The notes under the pieces: model-generated | Databases searched by the model: none | What the model was told of the DNA's origin: nothing | What the model saw: only the letters and a program-made list of their open reading frames with translations | Shown: positions 47,144 to 57,681 of the stretch, piece by piece | Position numbering within the stretch: the stretch's first letter is position 1 | How the letters are laid out: the number at the start of each line of letters is the position of its first letter | Program-made: the position numbers and the translations under genes | Source of the DNA: Betaproteobacteria bacterium | GTDB taxonomy: Bacteria; Pseudomonadota; Gammaproteobacteria; Burkholderiales; SG8-39 | Direction of reading: 5' to 3' | DNA: 64,000 bases | Assembly (NCBI GenBank): GCA_016234705.1 | Contig: JACRAS010000104.1 | Span: 19,842-83,841, forward strand

Positions 47144-48571
47144 ATGAACAAAACCGACGGCACTTACAGCGCCGGGGTCAAGGACTACCGGCACACTTAC
47201 TGGGAACCGGACTATCCGGTGAAGGATAGCGACCTTCTTGCCTGCTTCAAGATCACGCCGCAGGAGGGAGTGCCGCGCGAGGAGGCGGCGGCGGCGGTGG
47301 CGGCCGAGTCCTCCACCGGGACCTGGACCACGGTGTGGACCGATCTGCTGACCGATCTTGACCATTACAAGGGCCGCGCCTACCGCATCGAGGACGTGCC
47401 CGGCGACCCTTCCTGCTTTTACGCCTTCATCGCCTATCCCATCGACCTGTTCGAGGAAGGCTCGGTGGTCAACGTGCTCACTTCGCTCGCCGGCAACGTG
47501 TTCGGCTTCAAGGCGATCCGGGCGCTCAGGCTCGAGGACGTGCGCTTTCCGCTCGCCTACGTCATCACATGCGGCGGACCGCCGCACGGCATCGCGGTCG
47601 AGCGCGACATCATGAACACATACGGCCGGCCGCTGCTGGGTTGCACCATCAAGCCCAAGCTCGGCCTGTCGGCGAAGAACTACGGCCGCGCGGTGTACGA
47701 GTGTCTGCGCGGCGGGCTGGATTTCACCAAGGACGACGTGAACGTCAATTCGCAGCCGTTCATGCGCTGGCGCCTGCGCTTCGACTTTGTCGCCGAGGCG
47801 GTGAAAAAGGCCGAGGCCGAGACCGGTGAGCGCAAGGGCCATTACCTGAACGTCACCGCGCCCACGCCGGAGGAGATGTACAAGCGCGCCGAATACGCCA
47901 AGTCGCTGGCCATGCCGATCATCATGCACGACTTCCTCACCGGCGGCTTTTGCGCCCATACCGGGCTCGCCAACTGGTGCCGCAACAACGGCGTGCTGCT
48001 GCACGTGCACCGCGCGCTGCACGCGGTGCTCGACCGCGACCGCCACCACGGCATCCACTTCCGCGTGCTGGCGAAATGCCTGCGGCTTTCCGGCGGGGAC
48101 CACCTGCACTCGGGCACGGTGGTGGGCAAGCTCGAGGGCGACCGCGAAGCGACGCTCGGCTGGATCGACCTGATGCGCGAAAAATTCATTCCGGAGAACC
48201 GCGCGCGCGGCATCTTCTTCGACCAGGACTTCGGCTTCATGCCCGGCCTGTTTCCGGTGGCCTCCGGCGGCATCCACGTCTGGCATATTCCCGCGCTGGT
48301 TGCCATTTTCGGCGATGACTCGGTGATGCAGTTCGGCGGTGGCACCCTCGGCCATCCCTGGGGCAACGCCGCCGGCGCCTGCGCCAACCGCGTCGCGCTG
48401 GAGGCTTGCGTCGAGGCGCGCAACCAGGGCCGCCAAGTGGAAAAGGAAGGCAAGGCAATTCTCATCGCGGCGGCCAAGACCAGCCCGGAGCTGAAGGCCG
48501 CGATGGAGACCTGGAAGGAGATCAAGTTCGAATTCGACACCGTCGACAAGCTCGACCAGGCGCACGCGTAG
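47144..48571 (+). CDS. cbbL: RuBisCO large subunit, form IA, with an altered Mg2+ ligand
   Basis: The 475-residue protein fixes CO2 onto RuBP with CbbS. Form IA features are clear: [39 protein letters not shown], loop 6 [10 protein letters not shown] and [10 protein letters not shown]. The carbamylated Lys (Lys196, spinach 201) and Asp198 (203) are present, but the third metal ligand Glu204 is Val199 (codon GTG at 47738) in [11 protein letters not shown]. Asp216 is Leu211 (RWRLRF for RWRDRF), and FDQDWGSMPG reads [10 protein letters not shown]. The frame is otherwise intact and of full length. Activity is therefore doubtful unless this is a sequencing error. Confidence 0.95.
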   Translation: MNKTDGTYSAGVKDYRHTYWEPDYPVKDSDLLACFKITPQEGVPREEAAAAVAAESSTGTWTTVWTDLLTDLDHYKGRAYRIEDVPGDPSCFYAFIAYPIDLFEEGSVVNVLTSLAGNVFGFKAIRALRLEDVRFPLAYVITCGGPPHGIAVERDIMNTYGRPLLGCTIKPKLGLSAKNYGRAVYECLRGGLDFTKDDVNVNSQPFMRWRLRFDFVAEAVKKAEAETGERKGHYLNVTAPTPEEMYKRAEYAKSLAMPIIMHDFLTGGFCAHTGLANWCRNNGVLLHVHRALHAVLDRDRHHGIHFRVLAKCLRLSGGDHLHSGTVVGKLEGDREATLGWIDLMREKFIPENRARGIFFDQDFGFMPGLFPVASGGIHVWHIPALVAIFGDDSVMQFGGGTLGHPWGNAAGACANRVALEACVEARNQGRQVEKEGKAILIAAAKTSPELKAAMETWKEIKFEFDTVDKLDQAHA

Positions 48572-48602
48572 CGGGCATCAGATATTTTTTGGAGAGAAGA
48601 AC

Positions 48603-48959
48603 ATGAGTGAAATGCAGGACTACAAGTCGCGGCTGCCGGATCCGGCGAGCCGCAAATTCGGCACGTTTTCCTACTTGCCGGCGATGACGCCGGAGCGCAT
48701 CCGCACGCAGGTCGAGTACATCGTCGGACGCGGTTGGACGCCCGCGCTCGAGCACACCGAGCCGGAGCACCTGATGGACGACTACTGGTACATGTGGAAG
48801 CTGCCGCTGTTCGGCGAGACCGACGTGAACCGCGTGCTCGCCGAGGCCGATGCCTGTCACAAGGCCAACCCGAACAACCACGTGCGCCTGGTCGGTTACG
48901 ACAAACTGAAGCAGACCCAGGGCGCGGCGATGGTCGTGTTCCGCGGCAAGACGATCTAG
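48603..48959 (+). CDS. cbbS: RuBisCO small subunit, form I
   Basis: The 118-residue small subunit has the expected [20 protein letters not shown] start, the [20 protein letters not shown] core and the [17 protein letters not shown]-terminal part. It caps the octamer of large subunits. It starts 31 bases after cbbL behind GGAGAG and its sequence looks fully normal, in contrast to the large subunit. Confidence 0.96.
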   Translation: MSEMQDYKSRLPDPASRKFGTFSYLPAMTPERIRTQVEYIVGRGWTPALEHTEPEHLMDDYWYMWKLPLFGETDVNRVLAEADACHKANPNNHVRLVGYDKLKQTQGAAMVVFRGKTI

Positions 48960-48987
48960 CCGCATGCGCGCGAAGGAGGAGGACGGC

Positions 48988-49098
48988 ATGAGCAGGGAGC
49001 AGGGGCCCCATGCAATGGGGATGCGACCGACCGCGATTGCCGTCGGCCGCCGACAGCGGTTTGGCTTGAATCAAGACAACGGAACGGAGGCGGCGTGA
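48988..49098 (+). CDS. Possible 36-residue protein between cbbS and cbbY
   Basis: A short frame starts at ATG 48988 behind a very strong AAGGAGGAGG element and ends in a TGA that overlaps the cbbY GTG start by four bases (GTGA). The product ([20 protein letters not shown] then [16 protein letters not shown]) is basic and not recognised. It may be a leader that couples translation to cbbY rather than a functional protein. Confidence 0.4.
   Translation: MSREQGPHAMGMRPTAIAVGRRQRFGLNQDNGTEAA
49006..49020 (+). promoter_or_regulatory. Stem-loop downstream of cbbS
   Basis: CCCCAT-GCA-ATGGGG forms a perfect 6-bp hairpin 46 bases after the cbbS stop. No T-run follows. Hairpins after cbbLS in other cbb operons stabilise the cbbLS message or cause partial termination; either is plausible here. 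Confidence 0.5.
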
Positions 49099-49871
49099 GC
49101 ATCAAAGCGCTGATATTCGACGTCGACGGCACCATCGCCGATACCGAGGAAACCCACCGCCAGTCCTTCAACGCCGCGTTTCTCGAGCACGGGCTGTCCT
49201 GGGACTGGAGCCGGCGCGAGTACGCCGAGCTGTTGCGCATCTCAGGCGGCAAAGAGCGCATCGCCGTCTATATAGAGTCGTTGCGGCTGCAGCAGCAGGA
49301 GAAGGCCAGGCTCAAGGGACTGGTGCAACTCATCCACGCCACCAAGACGCGCATCTATGGCGAGTTGATCGCCGACGGCCGCGCGCCGCTGCGCCCCGGC
49401 GTGGCGCGGCTGATCGGCGAAGCGCGCGCGGCGGGGGTACGCCTCGCCATCGCCTCGACCACGACCTCGGCCAACGTCTCGGCGCTGATCGGCGCGCAAT
49501 TCGGCGCCGAAGCCTGGAATTGGTTCGAGGCACTGGCCTGCGGCGATGTCGTGCCGCGGAAGAAGCCGGCGCCGGACATCTATGTCCGGGCACTTGGCAT
49601 GCTGCGCTTGCCGGCGCATGCCTGCGTCGCTTTCGAGGACTCGGTCAACGGCCTGCAATCGGCCAAGGCAGCCGGGTTGTATACCGTCGTCACGCCCACC
49701 CAATGGAGCGAGGGGCAGGAGTTCGGCGGCGCGGATCTGCTGTTGCGCGGTCTGGGCGACGCGGATGCGCCGCTAGCCGCGGGCGACGCCAGCTTGGCGG
49801 GCGGGCCGTATCTCACGCTGGAAGGACTGCAGCAGCTGCACGCCGCCGCGCTGCGGCAGGCCGCAGCGTAA
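49095..49871 (+). CDS. cbbY: CbbY-type HAD phosphatase
   Basis: This 258-residue HAD hydrolase has the nucleophile motif [14 protein letters not shown], a cap domain, the Thr motif LAIASTTTS, Lys in [11 protein letters not shown] and the acidic motif [17 protein letters not shown]. CbbY dephosphorylates xylulose-1,5-bisphosphate, an inhibitory RuBisCO by-product. The start is a GTG overlapping the small frame before it, with GGAGG upstream. It lies between cbbS and cbbF in the Calvin operon. Confidence 0.92.
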   Translation: MSIKALIFDVDGTIADTEETHRQSFNAAFLEHGLSWDWSRREYAELLRISGGKERIAVYIESLRLQQQEKARLKGLVQLIHATKTRIYGELIADGRAPLRPGVARLIGEARAAGVRLAIASTTTSANVSALIGAQFGAEAWNWFEALACGDVVPRKKPAPDIYVRALGMLRLPAHACVAFEDSVNGLQSAKAAGLYTVVTPTQWSEGQEFGGADLLLRGLGDADAPLAAGDASLAGGPYLTLEGLQQLHAAALRQAAA

Positions 49872-49891
49872 AACGCATAAGGGAAGGGGAT

Positions 49892-50965
49892 ATGCCGCTC
49901 AAGAGCACGCTCACCGAATTCATCATCGGCGAGCATCGAAAATACAGCCAGGCCACGGGCGGATTTACCGCGCTGCTGAACGATATTCAGCTTGCGTGCA
50001 AACGCATCGCCTACCTCATAGGCAAGGGTGCACTGGCCGGGGTGCACGGAGCGGCGGGCAGGGAAAACGTCCAGGGCGAGCGGCAGATGAAGCTCGACGT
50101 GATGGCGAACGACATTTTTCTGCGCACCAACGAATGGGGCGGGCACCTAGCCGCCATGATCTCCGAAGAGCTGGAGGCGGTGTATCAGATTCCGGCGCGG
50201 CACCCGCGCGGCCGCTACCTGCTTGCGTTCGATCCGCTGGATGGATCGAGTAATATCGACGTCAATGTCGCGGTGGGCTCGATCTTTTCCGTGTTGCGCT
50301 GCGCGGAGGGCGTAACCGAGCCGAGCGTTAGGGATTTCCTGCAGCCGGGGAGCGAGCAGGCCTGCGCCGGCTATGCCATTTACGGCCCGACCACCATGCT
50401 GGTGCTCACCCTGGGTCACGGCGTGTACGGGTTCACGCTGGACCGGGAGATCGGTGAGTTCATTCTCACCCATCCGGACTTGCGCATTCCGGGTGAGACG
50501 AGCGAGTTCGCCATTAACGCCTCCAACGAGCGCTTCTGGGAGCCGCCGGTGAAGCGCTACATTTCGGAATGCCTCGCCGGCGCGGGCGGGCCGCGCGTCA
50601 AGGACTTCAACATGCGCTGGATTGCTTCCTTCGTCGCCGAGGTGCACCGCATCCTGATGCGCGGCGGACTGTTCCTGTATCCGAAGGACAGCAAGGACCC
50701 GGCCAAAGCGGGGCGCCTGCGCCTGCTGTACGAGGCGAACCCGATGGCGTATCTGATCGAGCAAGCGGGCGGCGCCGCCTCGACCGGGCGCGGGCGCATA
50801 CTCGAAGTGGCGCCTGAGGAACTGCACCAGCGCGTGCCGGTGATCCTGGGTTCGAAGGACGAGGTCGAGCGCATTGCGCGCTATCATGGCGAGCACGAGC
50901 GCGGTGTGGATCAGCCCTACACCTCGCCGCTGTTCAACACGCGCTCGCTGTTCGAGCAGCGGTGA
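49892..50965 (+). CDS. cbbF: Fructose-1,6-bisphosphatase, class I
   Basis: The 357-residue enzyme hydrolyses fructose-1,6-bisphosphate (and often sedoheptulose-1,7-bisphosphate in cbb operons). The metal site [13 protein letters not shown], the upstream [12 protein letters not shown], the substrate motif [16 protein letters not shown] and [17 protein letters not shown] are intact. ATG 49892 has GGGAAGGGGA upstream and gives the family N-terminus [15 protein letters not shown], so the longer open frame is rejected. Confidence 0.95.
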   Translation: MPLKSTLTEFIIGEHRKYSQATGGFTALLNDIQLACKRIAYLIGKGALAGVHGAAGRENVQGERQMKLDVMANDIFLRTNEWGGHLAAMISEELEAVYQIPARHPRGRYLLAFDPLDGSSNIDVNVAVGSIFSVLRCAEGVTEPSVRDFLQPGSEQACAGYAIYGPTTMLVLTLGHGVYGFTLDREIGEFILTHPDLRIPGETSEFAINASNERFWEPPVKRYISECLAGAGGPRVKDFNMRWIASFVAEVHRILMRGGLFLYPKDSKDPAKAGRLRLLYEANPMAYLIEQAGGAASTGRGRILEVAPEELHQRVPVILGSKDEVERIARYHGEHERGVDQPYTSPLFNTRSLFEQR

Positions 50966-51030
50966 ACGCTGCCGGAAGCGAATAAGAGGCCGGTTCGAAA
51001 TTTCTGAAACGGCGCCTGAACGGACGGAGC

Positions 51031-51051
51031 ATAAGGGGAGGTACCCCTTAT
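51031..51051 (+). promoter_or_regulatory. Stem-loop between cbbF and cbbP
   Basis: ATAAGGGG-AGGTA-CCCCTTAT is a perfect 8-bp hairpin with a 5-base loop, 34 bases before the cbbP start. There is no downstream T-run, so RNA processing or attenuation is more likely than full termination. Confidence 0.55.
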
Positions 51052-51084
51052 TGTGAATTGAGTCTTATAGAGGAAACAGCAGTC

Positions 51085-51957
51085 ATGTCAGCGAAGCACC
51101 CGGTCATCGTGATCACCGGCTCGTCCGGCGCCGGCACCACCTCGGTGACGCGCACCTTCCAGCACATTTTCCGCCGCGAGAAGCTCGACGCCGCCATTGT
51201 CGAGGGCGATGCCTTCCATCGCTACGACCGCGCGGCGATGAAAACGGCGATGGCCGAGGCGGCGCAAAGCGGCAACCATCACTTCAGCCATTTCGGCGCC
51301 GACGCCAACCTGTTCGAGGAACTGGAGGCGCTGTTTGCGAGCTATGGTAAAAGCGGCGGCGGCCGCAGCCGCAAGTACTTGCACAACGAGGCCGAGGCGG
51401 CGCCTTTCGGGCAGGAGCCGGGCACGTTCACGCAGTGGGAGGAGATAAGGCCGGGTAGCGATCTGCTGTTCTACGAGGGCCTGCACGGGGGGGTGGTCAC
51501 GGACAGGGTCAATATCGCGCGCCACGCGGATTTGCTGGTGGGCGTGGTGCCCACAATCAACCTGGAGTGGATCCAGAAACTGCACCGCGACAAGGCCACG
51601 CGCGGTTACTCCACCGAGGCGGTGGTGGACACCATCCTGCGGCGCATGCCCGATTACGTGAATTACATCGTGCCGCAATTCGCGCAGACGCATATCAACT
51701 TCCAGCGCGTGCCCACGGTCGACACCTCCAACCCCTTCATCGCGCGCGACATCCCCAGCGCCGACGAGAGCTTCCTCGTGATCCGCTTCGCCAATCCCAA
51801 AGGGATCGACCTGCCTTACCTGCTCACCATGCTGCACGACTCGTTCATGTCGCGACCCAATATCATCGTGGTGCCGGGCGGAAAGATGGAACTGGCGATG
51901 CAGTTGATTTTCACGCCCATGATCCTGCAGTTCATCGACCGCAAGCGCCGCGCCTAG
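51085..51957 (+). CDS. cbbP: Phosphoribulokinase, proteobacterial type
   Basis: The 290-residue kinase makes RuBP from ribulose-5-phosphate and ATP. The P-loop is ITGSSGAGTTSV at residues 9-20, followed by EGDAFHRYDRAAMK with the substrate-binding His/Arg/Tyr, and FYEGLHGG. The length and the FSHFGADANLFEELE segment are of the octameric proteobacterial class that NADH activates allosterically. AGAGGAAA precedes ATG 51085; an ATG at 51058 would add nine residues. Confidence 0.95.
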   Translation: MSAKHPVIVITGSSGAGTTSVTRTFQHIFRREKLDAAIVEGDAFHRYDRAAMKTAMAEAAQSGNHHFSHFGADANLFEELEALFASYGKSGGGRSRKYLHNEAEAAPFGQEPGTFTQWEEIRPGSDLLFYEGLHGGVVTDRVNIARHADLLVGVVPTINLEWIQKLHRDKATRGYSTEAVVDTILRRMPDYVNYIVPQFAQTHINFQRVPTVDTSNPFIARDIPSADESFLVIRFANPKGIDLPYLLTMLHDSFMSRPNIIVVPGGKMELAMQLIFTPMILQFIDRKRRA

Positions 51958-52055
51958 GCGCGTGTTTTCGCGCGAGGCGGCATTTTTTTGGCGCCCGCAA
52001 TGGAAAAATCGCGGCGCTTCGACGATAATCCAAGCTTCGCTTAATTCCTCCCGCC

Positions 52056-54044
52056 ATGAAAACCACCAGCAACGAGCTCGCCAACGCCATCCGCGCCCTT
52101 TCCATGGACGCGGTGCAGGCCGCCAATTCCGGCCATCCGGGCATGCCCATGGGTATGGCCGAAATCGCCGTCGCCCTGTGGAACCGCCATCTGCGCCACC
52201 ATCCGGCCAACCCGAAATGGGCAGATCGCGACCGCTTCGTGCTGTCCAACGGCCACGGCTCGATGTTGCTCTACTCGCTGCTGCATCTCACCGGTTACGA
52301 CCTGCCGATGGACGAATTGCGGCGCTTCCGCCAGTTGCACTCGACGACGCCGGGGCACCCGGAAGTCGGCGTGACGCCGGGCGTGGAAACCACCACCGGG
52401 CCGCTGGGGCAGGGCATCGCCAACGCCGTCGGCATGGCGCTCGCCGAGCGCCTGCTTGCCGCAGAATTCAACCGGCCGGGCTGCGCCATCGTCGACCATC
52501 ACACCTACGCGGTCCTTGGCGACGGTTGCCTGATGGAAGGCATTTCGCACGAGGCTTGTTCGCTCGCCGGCACGCTCAAACTCGGGAAGCTGATCGCGCT
52601 CTATGACGACAACGGCATTTCCATCGACGGCAAGGTGCAAGGCTGGTTCACCGACGACACGCCGAAGCGCTTCGAGTCCTACGGCTGGCACGTCATGCCC
52701 GGAGTGGACGGCCACGACGTCGACGCCGTGGACCGCGCGATAGTCGCGGCCAAAGCGGTGACGGACCGCCCCAGCCTCGTCTGCTGCAAGACGGTCATCG
52801 GTAAGGGTTCGCCGAACAAGGCCGGCTCGCATGACGCGCACGGCGCGGCGCTGGGCGAAAAGGAAGTCGCGGCCACGCGCGCGGCGATCGGCTGGAAGCC
52901 CACGCCGTTCGAAGTGCCGCAGAACGTCTACGCGGGCTGGGACGCACGCGTGCGCGGCGCCGTGTTGGAAGGCGAATGGAACCAGCGCTTCGGCGCCTAC
53001 GAGATGCAGCATCCGCAGCTCGCGCGCGAGTTCCGGCGGCGCATGGCGGGAGATTTGCCCGCGGCCTGGAAGGCGCATTGTGACGCGCTGCTCGCGCAGA
53101 TCGACGCCAAGGCCGAAACCATCGCCACGCGCAAGGCTTCGCAGAATGCGATCGAAGGCCTGGCGCCGGCGCTGCCCGAATTCGTCGGCGGCTCGGCCGA
53201 CCTCACCGGGTCGAACCTCACCAACTGGTCCGGCGCAAAACCGGTGAGCGCAGGTGGCGGTAACTACGTATCCTACGGCGTGCGCGAATTCGGCATGGCG
53301 GCGATCGCCAACGGCATGGCGCTGCACGGCGGGCTCCTTCCATTTTGCGGCACCTTCCTCACCTTCTCCGATTACGCGCGCAATGCGTTGCGCATGGCGG
53401 CATTGATGAAGCTGCGCAACATTTTCGTGTACACCCACGATTCGATCGGTCTGGGCGAGGACGGCCCGACGCACCAGTCGGTCGAGCATGTCTCCAGCCT
53501 GCGCCTGATGCCCAACCTGGACGTGTGGCGGCCGTGCGACACCCTTGAGTCGGCGCAGGCCTGGGTCGCAGCGGTCGAACGGCGCGATGGTCCCAGCGCG
53601 CTGGTGTTCTCGCGCCAGAACCTGCCGTTCCAGCAGCGCGACGCGCAGGCGCTCGCGGGAATTGCGCGCGGCGCTTATGTGCTCTCCGACTGCGCGGGTG
53701 CGCCGCAGGCATTGATACTCGGCACCGGCTCGGAAGTCCAGCTCGCCATGGACGCGCAGGCCAAGCTTGCCCAGGAGGGCGTGCGCGTGCGCGTGGTGTC
53801 CATGCCCTCGACCAGCGTATTCGACCGCCAGGACGCCGCCTACCGCAAAAGCGTTTTGCCGCGCGGCATGCCGCGGGTTGCGGTGGAGGCGGGCGTGTCC
53901 GACTACTGGCGCAAGTACGTGGGCCTGGAAGGCGCGATAATCGGCATCGACCGCTATGGCGAGTCCGCCCCGGGCCCGGAACTGTTCAAATACTTCGGCT
54001 TCACCGTGGACAAGGTGGTGGCCGCGGTGAAAAGCGTGATCTAA
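52056..54044 (+). CDS. cbbT: Transketolase
   Basis: The 662-residue thiamine-diphosphate enzyme moves two-carbon units in the Calvin and pentose phosphate pathways. Visible are [16 protein letters not shown] with the catalytic His, the ThDP-binding [13 protein letters not shown]...[28 protein letters not shown] and [15 protein letters not shown]. The length is normal. It begins 98 bases after cbbP; a small GC hairpin overlapping the cbbP stop (CGCGCCTAGGCGCG) lies in the gap. Confidence 0.95.
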   Translation: MKTTSNELANAIRALSMDAVQAANSGHPGMPMGMAEIAVALWNRHLRHHPANPKWADRDRFVLSNGHGSMLLYSLLHLTGYDLPMDELRRFRQLHSTTPGHPEVGVTPGVETTTGPLGQGIANAVGMALAERLLAAEFNRPGCAIVDHHTYAVLGDGCLMEGISHEACSLAGTLKLGKLIALYDDNGISIDGKVQGWFTDDTPKRFESYGWHVMPGVDGHDVDAVDRAIVAAKAVTDRPSLVCCKTVIGKGSPNKAGSHDAHGAALGEKEVAATRAAIGWKPTPFEVPQNVYAGWDARVRGAVLEGEWNQRFGAYEMQHPQLAREFRRRMAGDLPAAWKAHCDALLAQIDAKAETIATRKASQNAIEGLAPALPEFVGGSADLTGSNLTNWSGAKPVSAGGGNYVSYGVREFGMAAIANGMALHGGLLPFCGTFLTFSDYARNALRMAALMKLRNIFVYTHDSIGLGEDGPTHQSVEHVSSLRLMPNLDVWRPCDTLESAQAWVAAVERRDGPSALVFSRQNLPFQQRDAQALAGIARGAYVLSDCAGAPQALILGTGSEVQLAMDAQAKLAQEGVRVRVVSMPSTSVFDRQDAAYRKSVLPRGMPRVAVEAGVSDYWRKYVGLEGAIIGIDRYGESAPGPELFKYFGFTVDKVVAAVKSVI

Positions 54045-54163
54045 AGCGGATCGGCGCAAGTGCCCGCGCATTGACCTTTCTCAAACCGCGTGCCTGCCGA
54101 TCCATGTATACCTGCATCTACCCATGTAAGTCTGTGGTTTCCATTTTCTGCTAGGAGCAAGTC

Positions 54164-55177
54164 ATGACTATCAAGGTCGCAATCAACGGCTACGGCCGCA
54201 TCGGACGCAACATCGTGCGCGCGCTCTATGAGGGCGGCAACAAGCACGATATCCGGATCGTCGCCGTCAATGACCTGGGCAATGCCCAGACCAATGCTCA
54301 TCTGACGCGCTACGACACCACGCATGGAAAGTTCCCGGGCACGGTGGCGGTGGAGGGCGATTTCATGGTCGTGAACGGGGACAAGATCCGTGTTTGCGCC
54401 ATTCGCAATCCGGCCGAACTGCCCTGGGCCGAGCTGGGCGTGGACGTGGTGATGGAGTGCACCGGCCTCTTTACCAGCAAGGAGAAGGCGGGCGCCCATC
54501 TCAAGGCCGGCGCGAAAAAGGTCATCATCTCCGCCCCCGGCGGCAAGGACGTCGATGCCACCATCGTCTATGGCGTGAACCACAAGGTGCTGAAAGCGGC
54601 GCACACGGTGATTTCAAACGCTTCCTGCACCACCAACTGCCTGGCGCCGATGGTGAAGCCGTTGCACGACAAGATCGGCCTCGCCTGCGGCCTGATGACC
54701 ACCATCCACGCCTACACCAACGATCAGGTGCTGACCGACGTCTATCACGAAGACCTGCGCCGCGCGCGCTCGGCCACCATGTCGATGATCCCGACCAAGA
54801 CCGGCGCGGCGGCGGCGGTGGGCCTGGTGCTGCCGGAGTTGAACGGCAAGCTCGACGGCTACGCCATGCGCGTGCCTACCATCAACGTTTCCGTGGTCGA
54901 TCTGTGTTTCATCGCCAAGCGCGCGACCAGCGCCGACGAGGTGAACCAGGTGATGCGGGAAGCGGCCGTAGGCAGCCTGAAGGGCATCCTCGCCTACAAC
55001 CAGGAGCCGCTGGTGTCGGTGGACTTCAACCACAATCCACATTCCAGCATATTCGACGCCACGCTCACCAAAGTGTCGAACGGCACGCTGGTGAAGGCGT
55101 CCGCCTGGTACGACAACGAGTGGGGATTCAGCAATCGCATGCTCGATACGGCGGTTGCGTTCATGAGCGCGAAATAG
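54164..55177 (+). CDS. gap: Glyceraldehyde-3-phosphate dehydrogenase, type I
   Basis: The 337-residue enzyme has the Rossmann start [20 protein letters not shown], the active site [13 protein letters not shown] with the catalytic Cys, and the C-terminal [16 protein letters not shown]. In the Calvin cycle it reduces 1,3-bisphosphoglycerate. The residues after the second beta strand ([14 protein letters not shown]) resemble CbbG enzymes. Its position directly after cbbT and before pgk supports the Calvin role. Confidence 0.95.
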   Translation: MTIKVAINGYGRIGRNIVRALYEGGNKHDIRIVAVNDLGNAQTNAHLTRYDTTHGKFPGTVAVEGDFMVVNGDKIRVCAIRNPAELPWAELGVDVVMECTGLFTSKEKAGAHLKAGAKKVIISAPGGKDVDATIVYGVNHKVLKAAHTVISNASCTTNCLAPMVKPLHDKIGLACGLMTTIHAYTNDQVLTDVYHEDLRRARSATMSMIPTKTGAAAAVGLVLPELNGKLDGYAMRVPTINVSVVDLCFIAKRATSADEVNQVMREAAVGSLKGILAYNQEPLVSVDFNHNPHSSIFDATLTKVSNGTLVKASAWYDNEWGFSNRMLDTAVAFMSAK

Positions 55178-55262
55178 CCCGTGTCGCGATCATGGCCTGT
55201 GCATTGCGGCAAAGGCTGACATCGCCGAGCAAGGTCTGGCCCGAGGTTAAAACGAGCGAGCA

Positions 55263-56441
55263 ATGGCAATCCTGAAAATGACCGACCTCGAGCTGCGCGG
55301 CAAGCGCGTGCTGATCCGCGTGGATTTCAATGTGCCCGCCAAGGACGGCAAGGTCGCGGACGACACCCGCATCCGCGCGGCGCTGCCGGGCATCCGCGCG
55401 GCGCTCGCCGCAGGCGCGCGCCTGATGCTGACCTCGCATTTCGGCCGCCCGAAAGAGGGCGAATGGAGCGAGGCTGAATCGCTTGCGCCGGTGGCGCGGC
55501 ACCTGTCCGGCCTGCTCGGCGTCGAGGTGCCGCTGGTGCGCGACTGGCTCGATGGGGTGAAGGTCGAACCGGGCAAGGTGGTGCTGCTGGAGAATTGCCG
55601 CTTCAACAAGGGCGAGAAAAAGAACGACGACGACCTCGCCAAGCGCATCGCGGCGCTGTGCGACATTTACGTCAACGACGCTTTCGGCACCGCGCACCGC
55701 GCCGAAGCCACGACCCACGGCGCGGCCCGGTATGCGCCCGTCGCCTGCGCCGGCCCGCTCATGTCGGCGGAACTGGAGGCGCTGGGCAAGGCGCTGGCTG
55801 CGCCTGAGCGCCCCCTCGTTGCGATCGTGGCCGGGGCTAAGGTGTCGACCAAGCTCACCATCCTGGCCGCGCTTGCCGCGAAAGTGGATCAGTTGATTGT
55901 CGGCGGCGGCATCGCCAACACCTTCATGCTTGCGGCCGGCCTGCCGATCGGCAAGTCGCTCGCCGAAGCCGAGCTGGTGGACGAAGCGAAGAAAATCATG
56001 GCGGCGATGCAGGTGCGCGGCGCCGCGGTGCCGATTCCGACCGACGTGGTCGTGGCCAAGGAAATGTCCGCGACTGCCGCCGCGACGGTAAAGCCGGCGG
56101 CCGCCGTAGCCGCAGACGAAATGATTCTGGATATTGGCCCCGAGACCTCGGCGCGCTTGGCGCAGAGCCTGAAGCGCGCCGGCACCGTCGTCTGGAACGG
56201 GCCGGTAGGGGTATTCGAGTTCGATCAGTTCGCCGGCGGCACGAAAACGCTGGCGCTGGCGATCGCCGCCTCCAAGGCATTCTCGATCGCGGGCGGCGGC
56301 GATACCGTCGCCGCCATCAACAAATTTGGCGTGGCCAAAGATATCGGCTACATTTCGACCGCAGGCGGCGCATTCCTCGAGTTCCTCGAAGGCAAGAAAC
56401 TGCCGGCGGTGGAAGTGCTGGAAGCGCGCGCGGCCGGCTAG
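55263..56441 (+). CDS. pgk: Phosphoglycerate kinase
   Basis: The 392-residue enzyme phosphorylates 3-phosphoglycerate. Motifs are [49 protein letters not shown] and the nucleotide loop [18 protein letters not shown], with [16 protein letters not shown] near the end. It is the last recognised gene of the Calvin cluster. The last 31 bases, including the stop codon, recur almost exactly at 60066-60096. Confidence 0.95.
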   Translation: MAILKMTDLELRGKRVLIRVDFNVPAKDGKVADDTRIRAALPGIRAALAAGARLMLTSHFGRPKEGEWSEAESLAPVARHLSGLLGVEVPLVRDWLDGVKVEPGKVVLLENCRFNKGEKKNDDDLAKRIAALCDIYVNDAFGTAHRAEATTHGAARYAPVACAGPLMSAELEALGKALAAPERPLVAIVAGAKVSTKLTILAALAAKVDQLIVGGGIANTFMLAAGLPIGKSLAEAELVDEAKKIMAAMQVRGAAVPIPTDVVVAKEMSATAAATVKPAAAVAADEMILDIGPETSARLAQSLKRAGTVVWNGPVGVFEFDQFAGGTKTLALAIAASKAFSIAGGGDTVAAINKFGVAKDIGYISTAGGAFLEFLEGKKLPAVEVLEARAAG

Positions 56442-56485
56442 ACTCTGCTCGTGCTGCGTGATCATCATCGCAAGGAAATCCGCTC

Positions 56486-57640
56486 TTGTTATCCGCCCTG
56501 ACCGACGACCAAATCCAGATCCGCGACCTGATTCGCCGGGTCGCCAAAGAACAGGTTGCGCCGCGTGCCGACGCGATCGACCGCAGCGCCGAATACCCGC
56601 AGGACATGTTCGACCTGCTCCGGCAACTTGGCCTGTTCACGCTGCCGTTTCCGCAGCAGTACGGCGGCAGCAACAGCATGGTGTCCGCGTGCCTGGCGAT
56701 CGAGGAATTCGGCCGGGTCTGCTACAACACCGCCTATCTGCTGCTGCTGCAGTGGGTGCCCTTCGGGGCATTCCTGGCCGGCGGCACCGAAGACCAGAAA
56801 GAGCGCTTCCTGCCCGGCCTGGCCTCGGGAGAACTGCGCGCTGCCTTCTCCACCACCGAGCCTCAGAGCGGGTCCGACGTGGCCGGAATCAAGACGCGGG
56901 CGACGCCGGTCGCCGGCGGCTACAGCCTGACCGGATCGAAGGTCTGGTGCACCAATTCCCACATCGCCGACTTCGTGCTGGTGGCCGCCAAGACCGCCGA
57001 TGACAAATCCGCCGGCAGCATCAATCTGTTCGTCGTCGAGCGCGGCAGCAAGGGCTTCAAAGTCGGTCGCAAGGAGGAGAAGATGGGCGCGCGCGGCGTG
57101 CCGTCCTGCCCCCTGTTTCTCGACGACGTCTTCGTGCCCGCATCGAATATTCTGGGCGAACCCGGCAAGGGCTTCAAGCTGGTGATGGAAACGTTCAACA
57201 AAAGCCGGCCGCTGATCGGCGCGCGCGGCGTCGGCCTGGCGCAAGGCGCGATCGACCATGCCAGCGAATACATCCGGAACCGTGTCGCTTTCGGCCGGAA
57301 GATCAGCGACTTCCAGGGCATACGCTGGATGCTGGCCGACATGGCGATCCAGACCGAGGCTGCGCGCAGTCTTGTCTACAAGGCGGCTGCGATGGTCGAC
57401 GCCGGGGCCGCCGGAGTCGATCTCGCGCCGATCGCGGCGATGGCCAAGTGCTTCGCGACCGACGTCGCGATGAAGGTGGCGACCGACGCGGTGCAGTTGT
57501 TCGGCGCCTCGGGCATTTCCAACGAATATCCGATCAACCGCTATTTCCGCGACGCCAAGGTCACCCAAATCATCGAAGGCACCAACCAGATCCAGCGCAA
57601 CATCATCGCCAACCACCTGCTTGGTCGGGCGGCGCGCTAG
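56486..57640 (+). CDS. Acyl-CoA dehydrogenase
   Basis: The 384-residue flavoprotein has an N-terminal helical domain, the FAD-binding AAFSTTEPQSGSDVAGIKT, GSKVWCTNSHIADF, and the C-terminal segment QIIEGTNQIQRNIIANHLLG with the catalytic-base Glu position. The start appears to be a TTG at 56486, with AAGGAAA seven bases upstream, because no ATG or GTG lies nearer the family N-terminus (LTDDQIQIRDLIRRV). It oxidises an acyl-CoA and feeds electrons to ETF. The next genes suggest a short organic-acid CoA pathway. Confidence 0.92.
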   Translation: MLSALTDDQIQIRDLIRRVAKEQVAPRADAIDRSAEYPQDMFDLLRQLGLFTLPFPQQYGGSNSMVSACLAIEEFGRVCYNTAYLLLLQWVPFGAFLAGGTEDQKERFLPGLASGELRAAFSTTEPQSGSDVAGIKTRATPVAGGYSLTGSKVWCTNSHIADFVLVAAKTADDKSAGSINLFVVERGSKGFKVGRKEEKMGARGVPSCPLFLDDVFVPASNILGEPGKGFKLVMETFNKSRPLIGARGVGLAQGAIDHASEYIRNRVAFGRKISDFQGIRWMLADMAIQTEAARSLVYKAAAMVDAGAAGVDLAPIAAMAKCFATDVAMKVATDAVQLFGASGISNEYPINRYFRDAKVTQIIEGTNQIQRNIIANHLLGRAAR

Positions 57641-57681
57641 CAGATTGCGAATCGAATTCTCAACAGTAACAAGGAGCGGCA

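Noticed and set aside
51946..51993. Possible terminator after cbbP (GC palindrome and T-run)
   Set aside because: The palindrome CGCGCCTAGGCGCG overlaps the stop codon and the seven-T run lies too far away; transcription into cbbT is expected.
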